Of a DNA stretch of 64,000 nucleotides, positions 34,010-40,838 are shown piece after piece. The stretch comes from SG8-32-3 sp964514055. Lineage in GTDB: Archaea; Thermoproteota; Bathyarchaeia; Bathyarchaeales; Bathycorpusculaceae. Positions within the stretch are counted from its first letter, which is position 1. Every line of letters starts with the position of its first letter. The notes under the pieces are model-generated. The model saw only the letters and a program-made list of their open reading frames with translations. It had not been told where the DNA came from and ran no database searches. Where the stretch lies: assembly GCA_964514055.1 (NCBI GenBank), contig CAZEPB010000002.1, positions 62,001-126,000 on the forward strand, in the 5' to 3' direction. The translations under genes and the position numbers were made by a program.

Positions 34010-36031
34010 ATGAGTATCGTATACGATTTGAAAGTATTACGGCGTATCGCTATATTCGTTCTAAACAAGTCTTCTCAAGATTTGCGTTCAGAACTTTATG
34101 ACTACCTTGTGATTGGTGCACTTTCAGATGATAAGGAACGTAGCGGTATGACGAAAGCCCAGATAAATGATTCTATCGAAAAAGACTTTAAAATTAGTGA
34201 ACTGCCTGATGTTTTAATCCGCAATTCCTTAAATAGACTTGGAAAAAACGGCTCTGTTAATGTTGCACACAGTAAGGGAAACAAAATATACATTTTATCG
34301 CAAGACAAAATGAATTTAATGGAATTGATGTCAAACGAATACTCAAAAACTGTAGTTGGAGTTAAAGAGAAAATCTCCAAAAGACTTGGCGAAGCTCTGA
34401 GGTCTCCTATCGACTTAAATTTGGAGAATAGTGCCTTTTCACTCTTTCAAAAAATCTTGGCAACTACATTAAGTAGATTGGGTGAAGAATGTTGTTACTC
34501 AATTGTCGGTACACGCGGAACGGACTTAGAAGCCATCCAGAACACGAATATGCTGGAAATAATTGATGAAGTTTTGCGTGCGGAAAAAGAAGACTATTAT
34601 AGAGACGCTGAGGAACAGGTTTTCATAGAATATATTTCGGAGCCAGACGAAAATCTTAAGGATTATCTTTTTTCTCTAGCGCAATCCTACTTCGTGATTA
34701 ATGTTTTGCGCATTGACCCTGAATGCGATTCTTGCACAAGAGAGAGCTTAAGCCGAAAGAAAGTGTTCCTCGACACAAATGTAATAGTTCATGCACTTAC
34801 TGGTTCGCGACCGCGTTTTTCAGCCGCAGACTCAGCCTTAAAATTGACTAATCAACTCGGTATTCAATTGCTTTTCTCCAAGCGTACTAAAACAGAGTAT
34901 AACGTTCTAATAGGAGATTCGAAGCGAAGCTATGGAAAATCGCCCACGATTCCAAAGACCAGATTCCAGAAAATTCGAAATAGTTTGTCAGATGGATTTT
35001 TGAAAAATTATGAGCTGAAAAAACAAAAGAATCCAAATCTTACGTTTGAGGGTTACATACAACGCCTTGAAGAGATTGAAACTGTATTAAGGAATCGTTA
35101 TTCGGTAGCTTATGATGATACCGATTATAATGAAATATCAGAAGACCCCGACCTTCCAATACTAATCGAAGTTGTCGCAGACGAAAGCGTCAAGTTTGGT
35201 AATTTCAAATCAAGAGTAGTCGCTGAACATGATGCGTTTCATATTCTGTTAGTTCAGCAATTGCGGAGCAAAGAAAAGGATGACATTTTGGGACCAAACT
35301 ATTGGTTTTTGACGCATGACAGAAGTTTGTCTTCAGCAGAAATGCGCTTCCACAAATTTGACTTTCCAACGTCAAGTGTTTTTCTGGATGACTGGGTTCA
35401 AATGATTTCTCCGTTGTTATCACCAAAACAGACTAAAACTGCAAAAGAGGCTTATGTTGAATTGTTTGCATCAAGACTTCCAGTTTTGTCAAAAACCATC
35501 GATGATGAAGTATTCTTGACTTTTCAGGGTGATTGGGTAGACGATGAAGATTTAACTCCACAAGACATTGCAAGAATTATTGGGAAAAAATATTTGAAAG
35601 ACCTTCATAAGAAACTTGAAGATGAAGGAAAACAGCTCTCTGAAGAAGATAAAAAACTTATAATTGGTCCGATTATTGAAGAGATAAAATCCCAAAAAAG
35701 AAATAATGAGCAAACCAGCCAAAAAGTAGCAAGGTTGGGAAAGACAGTATTCCATTTAAAAGGCGATGTACATAGGTTAAAAGAAACTGTTAACAAACAA
35801 AACTCAGCATTAAAAAATGTTGGGCATTTAATAGGCGCCTTGATTTTTCTCTTGCTTTGGTATGTTCTTTTTTCATACGTGCTGATTAGCTATTTAGAGC
35901 CATGGCAAGCTTTTATTGGAGCAATTATAGTCGCCGCTGTATTTGGATATTTAGCAGACTTTCACGGATACAAATGGCTTTTAGAGAGATTGCTTGGCAA
36001 TAGTTATAAAACTAAACAAAGTGAAGATTAA
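34010..36031 (+). CDS. Membrane-anchored PIN-domain ribonuclease
   Basis: The N-terminal 110 residues look like a winged helix (SGMTKAQINDSIEKDFKI). A PIN domain starts at KVFLDTNVIVHALTG (Asp near residue 255) and continues with AEHDAFHILL and YWFLTHDRSL, giving the acidic metal-binding set. A coiled coil (about 580-610) and two transmembrane helices follow (about 615-640 and 642-662). PIN proteins cut RNA and are common toxins; tethering one to the membrane is unusual. ATG at 34010 is chosen over GTG at 33980, because the TATA box AGTTTTAAAA at 33961-33970 places transcription start near 33997. No antitoxin is adjacent. Confidence 0.7.
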   Translation: MSIVYDLKVLRRIAIFVLNKSSQDLRSELYDYLVIGALSDDKERSGMTKAQINDSIEKDFKISELPDVLIRNSLNRLGKNGSVNVAHSKGNKIYILSQDKMNLMELMSNEYSKTVVGVKEKISKRLGEALRSPIDLNLENSAFSLFQKILATTLSRLGEECCYSIVGTRGTDLEAIQNTNMLEIIDEVLRAEKEDYYRDAEEQVFIEYISEPDENLKDYLFSLAQSYFVINVLRIDPECDSCTRESLSRKKVFLDTNVIVHALTGSRPRFSAADSALKLTNQLGIQLLFSKRTKTEYNVLIGDSKRSYGKSPTIPKTRFQKIRNSLSDGFLKNYELKKQKNPNLTFEGYIQRLEEIETVLRNRYSVAYDDTDYNEISEDPDLPILIEVVADESVKFGNFKSRVVAEHDAFHILLVQQLRSKEKDDILGPNYWFLTHDRSLSSAEMRFHKFDFPTSSVFLDDWVQMISPLLSPKQTKTAKEAYVELFASRLPVLSKTIDDEVFLTFQGDWVDDEDLTPQDIARIIGKKYLKDLHKKLEDEGKQLSEEDKKLIIGPIIEEIKSQKRNNEQTSQKVARLGKTVFHLKGDVHRLKETVNKQNSALKNVGHLIGALIFLLLWYVLFSYVLISYLEPWQAFIGAIIVAAVFGYLADFHGYKWLLERLLGNSYKTKQSED

Positions 36032-36145
36032 AATTTACTAAAAATCTGGAAATAGCAAGCAAATTTTCACTTTAACAGCACTCTGTACAACTTCGGAAGG
36101 TCGTTTCTTCACTTGTTTTTTATTTGCTCTACGCCTAAGTTAGCT

Positions 36146-36258
36146 CGGAGTTTGCGAGCCTTGTCTTCCCCAGAAAAAAGGTCATGTGCCTTGCACATTC
36201 TTCTCCTCGGTATTCCCACGAGCTTTCTGAGCGGAAACAAGGTACTCGCAAACTTTTT
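36146..36258 (+). ncRNA. Candidate structured RNA with a long closing stem
   Basis: GTTTGCGAG (36150-36158) pairs with CTCGCAAAC (36245-36253), and CCTTGT (36159-36164) with ACAAGG (36237-36242), leaving a TA bulge. Inside are a perfect hairpin ATGTGC-CTT-GCACAT (36184-36198) and a CTCG/CGAG stem. TTTTT follows at 36254-36258. A TTTTTTATTTG box about 25-30 bases upstream could be its promoter. The next gene begins 20 bases later, so a leader element is also possible. Confidence 0.5.
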
Positions 36259-36277
36259 ACTAAAATAGTGAGCAGTA

Positions 36278-36454
36278 ATGACCGACCTTCTAGCGAGACC
36301 TTGCGATGCTTGCGGTAAACCTGTTGGTGGAGGCTACAAGCACTGCCCAAAATGCAACATTTTTTTCTGCTGGTATTGTGGATACAAGTTGCAGAACATG
36401 TCAAACGAGTTTTCAGCTAAGTGTCCTATGTGCGGTGGAGAGTTTGAGGATTGA
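36278..36454 (+). CDS. 58-residue double zinc-ribbon protein
   Basis: Four CxxC pairs (CDAC, CPKC, CWYC, CPMC) in 58 residues predict two zinc ribbons: MTDLLARPCDACGKP at the start and KCPMCGGEFED at the end. Such mini-proteins bind nucleic acids or partner proteins. ATG at 36278 has only weak ribosome-binding potential. The structured RNA candidate ends 20 bases upstream. No specific family recognised. Confidence 0.6.
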   Translation: MTDLLARPCDACGKPVGGGYKHCPKCNIFFCWYCGYKLQNMSNEFSAKCPMCGGEFED

Positions 36455-36503
36455 AAAAAACAAAAAATAGGTAGTTGAGCTAATATTCAACAGGCTATGC
36501 TTC

Positions 36504-36695
36504 TCACTCTTCAGGCGGCGGAACCCATTTCTCAACAAGCAGATTGTCGCCTTTGAGTTTAAAGCTCACCTTGACAAAAATCGAGTCTGCTCCCTTAAAT
36601 GGGAACATGCTGTCTTCCGCCAAGTCCTTCGGCAAGTAAATCAGGTATTTGCCGTCCTTTCTCCTGAACAGTCGCCCTCTTCCTTCACTAACCAT
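36504..36695 (-). CDS. Small AbrB-like protein
   Basis: 63 residues from ATG at 36695, where GGAGGG eight bases upstream decides the start over a longer frame to 36743. The pattern RLFRRKDGKYLIYLPKDLAED with later KVSFKLKGDNLLVEKW resembles a SpoVT/AbrB swapped-hairpin domain, used by archaeal regulators and antitoxins. It is divergent from the SIR2 gene with a 169-base gap and could repress it. This role is inference. Confidence 0.55.
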   Translation of the reverse strand: MVSEGRGRLFRRKDGKYLIYLPKDLAEDSMFPFKGADSIFVKVSFKLKGDNLLVEKWVPPPEE

Positions 36696-36864
36696 AGTTT
36701 TCCCTCCTGATTGAATTCTACTATTGAGTACACCTTTGTGCATGTTACATTATAATATTTGCTTTAAAAAATGGCTCGCCTATTCAAACATTATTTTAAG
36801 GTATGAACTTAAGAAAAGTTATAATCGAAAAAAGAAGTAAATATTAACCAAGTCGGTGTGAAAA

Positions 36865-38643
36865 GTGAGTGATGATAACCAGCCAAAAACCGATGTGATT
36901 TTTCTATTCGGAGCAGGAGCTTCTGTTGATGCTGGCATACCCGATACTTACAAGTTTGTGGTTGATTTTGAAGATTATATTAAAGAATACCAATGGGAAT
37001 TTTACAACCTTCTTCTGACTATCATAGAAGTTAGAGAAGAATTCAACGAAAAAGTTTATGGTAAAAAACAACGCCAAGTTGACGTTGAACAACTTTTGGA
37101 AATATTGAGGCGTCTTATTGAAAAAGAAAAAGACCCAATACTTGACTTTTACGAGGAAAAGAAGTTTCGTATAACGACGAGACAGAGCAATTTTGTCGAA
37201 CTTAAAAGGCTTCTTGAGAATTTTATAAGGGAAAAAGCTATAATCAAAGACGAGTCGAAACTTGAGTACCTCAAAGAACTCCTAAACTTTAATAGACCTA
37301 TAGAAATCTTCTCAACCAATTACGACACCTGTATTGAACAATTAAGCCATATCAATCATATGAGGTACACGGATGGGTTCGATATCTATTGGAATCCAAG
37401 GAACTTCAGAATAAATTACGACATAAAGCATTACAAAATGCATGGCTCCGTTATTTGGTATGAAAACGTAAAGACCAAAGAATGCGTAAAAATACCTGTT
37501 CATTCTTTTTCGGAAGGAGAACCAATTGCTTTAAAACTTATCTATGGAGATGATGTGAAACCACTTGTGATTTATCCAGCTCAAAAGGCAGAGTATGTTG
37601 AACCTTTAACTGATTTGCAGTTAATGTTTAAAGAAAGGCTTTTTGATAAAAAAACAAAATATGTGATTGTTGTTGGCTATTCTTTTAGGGATGCTTATAT
37701 AGTTCACATGCTCTGGGACGCAGCAAGAATCAATGAAGACCTAAAGGTACTTCTAATAGCACCAAATGCGCAGCGGATTTTTGAAAACAAATTGAAGTAC
37801 ATAAACAAAGAAAAGAATGACCTTTCAAGGATTCACGACAGAGTAGTATGTGTTCCCTACCCCTTTTCAACAATTATTAATCAATTACGAAACCATTATT
37901 TGAACAAACTTAACCAATTACGAAATTACTACAAACAGTTGCTTGACGATGAGCGAATTGGACGCGAACCGAATTGGAGTTACTCAATTCGTTTTTGTAT
38001 TGAAATCGGATACTTGACAAAAGCAGAGGAAATAATTCATAAATCAAGCAAGCAATGGAAGGATTTAGAAATAGGAACTCCTAGCGAAAAACTACTTTTA
38101 GGGTTCAAAGGTTTATTGCATTCAGTCATTTGCAAAGACGGATATGAAGAAAAATGGCTCAAGAGGGTTAATGAATCTCTAAAGATGTTTAGCACTGAAA
38201 AATTTGATGTTGTAGATAGTAAAGGAGACTTATATTTTCTAGGTCTTCGGAAGAATGGTGAAATAATCCTCATTGGAAAGTTTTTGAAGGATTGGATTCA
38301 TCCACTTATTAGCGAAAAAAAGAGAAAGATTGAATTGTTAAGTCCAAAATTCGAAAGCGCGCTTAAGAGAATTAGACCCAGTTTAGAAAGATTTGAAGAA
38401 TTCAGCAGATACCTCGATAATTTATCAAGAGGTGTTAGGGTTTATGGCTACAAAGAATCTAAAAATGATTCTGCAGAAGTTAAGTCATTCCTTAAAAGAT
38501 TTGAGATAGCAAAACAAAGAAGACAATATATGGCTGGAGAGCCTAATAGCATTATTCTGGGTATTGAAAGAGGGAGATTGAAAACGGTCTTAGGCGCAAA
38601 AAGTTTTGAGTTCAAACTCAGTAATAAAAAAGGAGAAGAATAA
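36865..38643 (+). CDS. SIR2-family NADase-type defence protein
   Basis: A Rossmann-type SIR2 domain: LFGAGASVDAGIP (GAGAS at 16-20) binds NAD, FSTNYD (150-155) has the conserved Asn, KMHGS (191-195) the catalytic His, and VIVVGYSFRD closes the fold. In defence systems such as Thoeris ThsA and DSR proteins this domain degrades NAD+ on phage infection. No zinc-binding cysteines of deacetylase sirtuins are seen. The C-terminal 270 residues are helical and may sense or oligomerise. GTG start, with GGTGTG upstream. It is convergent with the second integrase (one-base gap) and has no obvious partner subunit. Confidence 0.82.
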   Translation: MSDDNQPKTDVIFLFGAGASVDAGIPDTYKFVVDFEDYIKEYQWEFYNLLLTIIEVREEFNEKVYGKKQRQVDVEQLLEILRRLIEKEKDPILDFYEEKKFRITTRQSNFVELKRLLENFIREKAIIKDESKLEYLKELLNFNRPIEIFSTNYDTCIEQLSHINHMRYTDGFDIYWNPRNFRINYDIKHYKMHGSVIWYENVKTKECVKIPVHSFSEGEPIALKLIYGDDVKPLVIYPAQKAEYVEPLTDLQLMFKERLFDKKTKYVIVVGYSFRDAYIVHMLWDAARINEDLKVLLIAPNAQRIFENKLKYINKEKNDLSRIHDRVVCVPYPFSTIINQLRNHYLNKLNQLRNYYKQLLDDERIGREPNWSYSIRFCIEIGYLTKAEEIIHKSSKQWKDLEIGTPSEKLLLGFKGLLHSVICKDGYEEKWLKRVNESLKMFSTEKFDVVDSKGDLYFLGLRKNGEIILIGKFLKDWIHPLISEKKRKIELLSPKFESALKRIRPSLERFEEFSRYLDNLSRGVRVYGYKESKNDSAEVKSFLKRFEIAKQRRQYMAGEPNSIILGIERGRLKTVLGAKSFEFKLSNKKGEE

Positions 38644-38644
38644 C

Positions 38645-39934
38645 TCACTTCTCACTTTTCGAACTCTTTGGTTTGCTTTCCTTTTCATTTTGTTCCTCAG
38701 CTTCGGTCAGTGATTCTTGTTCCGCTTCTCTGAATTCTTGTAGTGCTTTTTCTTGTTCTTCTTCGTACAACTTCTTTAAAGCTGCTTTACCCTCAGGCGT
38801 ATCAACGAGCTTATCAAAAGCGTAGATTATTGGGTCGTAATTCTTATGCATAAACTCCTGCATTTCTTTAAGTTGCAATTCAAAATCCTCTTTCTGTTTA
38901 GCAATAACATCGGCAAGCTGGCTTTTAGTCTGATTGAACTCTTCTTTCAGTTTAGCTATATCAGTTCGGGTTTGCATTCCATTAATTGAAAGGTGTTCAA
39001 AAGCACGTTGATAAGCTTCCCTGATGGTAATTTCATCATAGTCGTATTTCTTGCGTGCTCCTCTCCGTTGGTGACCCATCATCAGGTCTTTGAGTTCTTG
39101 CGGTTGAATTCCAGCTCTCAACAAAGCGGAATTGTAGAAACTGCGAAGTGATTTTGTCTTGAATTCTTTAGCCTTCTCGACTCCGAATGCCTTCTCCGCT
39201 AAGTTCTTCATTGCAGTATTGATGCTTCTCACTTCAAGCTTGTCATCTTTCCCTTTAGTTGTTGAAACAAACAAGTAGCCTTCACTTGGGTTTCCGCGCT
39301 CTTGAAGCATAGCTCTAATGTCATGCATGGCTTCATAGCTGAAACAGGTTGCTTGCATTTCACCTGTCTTTTCCCGAGGTTTCTCCACAATATAGTGCTC
39401 TGTCTCTGGTGCAGTGTAAAGTCCTTTCAGGTTTTCAATTCTAATGCTACTAACATCCACTTCACTGAATCCACTTTGGGCTAGAACTAGAAGTAAGGCT
39501 CTATCTCTAAGGTTGCCGTGAGAATACATTGATTTCACATCATCTTTTGTAGTCTTTGATTTTTGCACAACTCCCTGTTTCAGTGTACTCTCCCAGTCAC
39601 CGCGTTTCAGGTTTAAAGGCAAGCCGTTTCTACTGAAAAACGAAGCCACAGGAATAAGAGCTGTTTTCACAGCTATAGGCTTCAAGTTACCACGTGCTTC
39701 CAAGTATTCCTTGTAGGCTCGGAACTGGTCTTCAAAGAATGTTCTTTCAGCAATGTTTTGAGTTGTCAGGTCATGCATCCGTTTTTTGATTTGCTCGGTT
39801 GGACTCATACCGATGAAAACTAACCAGCCTCGAATTTGGTTGGTGTAGTTCTTCTTTGTCCTTTCGCTTAATCCAACTAACCACTTTTTGAAAAATTCAT
39901 CCTTTTCGTAGGGCTTAACTGATTTTTTACTCAT
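38645..39934 (-). CDS. Tyrosine recombinase at the right island edge
   Basis: An integrase-type fold of 429 residues. An N-terminal SAM-like domain spans about 10-110. The catalytic region has RDRALLLVLAQSGFSEVD, then KSLRSFYNSALLR (HxxR box with Lys for His), and MGHQRRGARKKYDYDE with the likely nucleophilic Tyr. The first catalytic arginine, usually in GLR-x-x-E/D, appears replaced (GFSEVD). A long C-terminal coiled coil rich in E, K and Q (about 330-429) is unusual. ATG follows GAGGTTGAGAAA. Its place beside the right 31-bp repeat makes it the likely integrase of the whole island. Confidence 0.82.
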   Translation of the reverse strand: MSKKSVKPYEKDEFFKKWLVGLSERTKKNYTNQIRGWLVFIGMSPTEQIKKRMHDLTTQNIAERTFFEDQFRAYKEYLEARGNLKPIAVKTALIPVASFFSRNGLPLNLKRGDWESTLKQGVVQKSKTTKDDVKSMYSHGNLRDRALLLVLAQSGFSEVDVSSIRIENLKGLYTAPETEHYIVEKPREKTGEMQATCFSYEAMHDIRAMLQERGNPSEGYLFVSTTKGKDDKLEVRSINTAMKNLAEKAFGVEKAKEFKTKSLRSFYNSALLRAGIQPQELKDLMMGHQRRGARKKYDYDEITIREAYQRAFEHLSINGMQTRTDIAKLKEEFNQTKSQLADVIAKQKEDFELQLKEMQEFMHKNYDPIIYAFDKLVDTPEGKAALKKLYEEEQEKALQEFREAEQESLTEAEEQNEKESKPKSSKSEK

Positions 39935-40005
39935 TTTCTCAACCTCTTTTCGTTTTTAAGCCCTTATAGTCTTTGCGTTCTAAATGCCACAACTATATAC
40001 AAAAC

Positions 40006-40036
40006 TTGGTAGTTCAAAACCGCCTTACTATATATA
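40006..40036 (+). repeat. 31-bp inverted copy of the left-boundary sequence
   Basis: The reverse complement matches 10344-10374 at 27 of 31 positions, including TAAGGCGGTT and TATATATA. It lies 72 bases past the integrase start, in the 244-base gap before satP. On the plus strand it reads AACCGCC then TTACTATATATA, so it could also be a BRE/TATA promoter for an unannotated plus-strand RNA. ATTGGCGC occurs twice just after it. Confidence 0.6.
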
Positions 40037-40178
40037 GAGTCAATTGGCGCTTAGACTAACGCTTGAGTAACCGCTCAGAAAAAAATTGGCGCCTCTGTAC
40101 AAAGCAGGGCTTGCCGTAAGCATCAATAAGTTGTTAACTCAGCTTTAGTGTAAAAGAATGGAAAAGGGGGTCGGGTTT

Positions 40179-40766
40179 TTAGCTTGTAGGGTGAATGGGG
40201 AGCACGGTTTTTTTGTGTGCTTCGTTCAGTACTTCTGCAAATGCCAAGTAGACTGCGCTTAGTCCGCAGATTATGCCTTCGAACCCAGTTATTGTGTTTA
40301 GTGTCACGTTTTCAAACAGCGTTGGGTTTCCTGTTAATTCTCTCGCGGTCAGGAGGAAGAACAGAATCGCTAAACTCATGAAGACGAATTGCAAGGCGCG
40401 GTTTGTCTTAAGCGTGCCGAAGAACATCACGAATGTGAATAGCCCCCACATGAAGAAGTACGCAGCCATCCCCATCTCTGTCGGAGCGCTTATGCCAGCG
40501 AAAGAGAAGCTAGGCAAAACGAGCAATGCCACGAGAGACCACCAGAAAAGCCCATAAGAAGTAAACGCCACTGTACCAAAGGTGTTGCCCTTCCTGAACT
40601 CCATAATTCCCACTATCACCTGAGCTAATCCACCGTACGCCAAGCCCATTGCAAGAATCATGGTGTCAAGGGGAAAAAGCCCCGCGTTGTGCAGGTTAAG
40701 CAATACAGTTGTCAATCCGAAACCCAGTAGACCAAGCGGTGCAGGATTCGCCAATTTCTCACTCAC
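40179..40766 (-). CDS. satP: Acetate transporter of the GPR1/FUN34/YaaH (SatP) family
   Basis: This small six-helix channel or symporter takes up acetate or succinate. The family signature NPAPLGLLGFGLTTVLLNLHN lies at residues 7-27, and the second half holds ANLG-like small-residue motifs and GFEGIICGLSAVYLAFAEVLNE. Length 195 is normal. Start is GTG at 40766. The gene shares strand and direction with acsA, 30 kb away across the island; these two often act together in acetate use, so the island may have split them. Confidence 0.92.
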   Translation of the reverse strand: MSEKLANPAPLGLLGFGLTTVLLNLHNAGLFPLDTMILAMGLAYGGLAQVIVGIMEFRKGNTFGTVAFTSYGLFWWSLVALLVLPSFSFAGISAPTEMGMAAYFFMWGLFTFVMFFGTLKTNRALQFVFMSLAILFFLLTARELTGNPTLFENVTLNTITGFEGIICGLSAVYLAFAEVLNEAHKKTVLPIHPTS

Positions 40767-40838
40767 AGTTCATCACACATCTTTTCCAGGTTAGGAACTG
40801 CTCTTTTGAAAGATGAGAATATTAAGTTTTCCTACCAA

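Larger units (their letters stand above)
10300..40040. mobile_element. Genomic island of defence and mobile genes (approximate limits)
   Basis: About 30 kb of AT-rich DNA with two tyrosine recombinases (25.4 and 38.6 kb), a replication-type ATPase and several predicted defence effectors (DUF262, TIR, HEPN, PIN, SIR2, PRTase cassette). The outer limits come from related 31-bp inverted sequences at 10344-10374 and 40006-40036, and from the split between acsA and satP. The island is probably composite, with a nested element at about 25.4-31.1 kb. Exact ends and att sites could not be fixed from sequence alone. Confidence 0.55.

Noticed and set aside
36135..36404. Minus-strand 89-codon ORF over the structured RNA and zinc-ribbon gene
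   Set aside because: Antisense to the clear CxxC gene; the protein has no domain and the region is explained by RNA structure.
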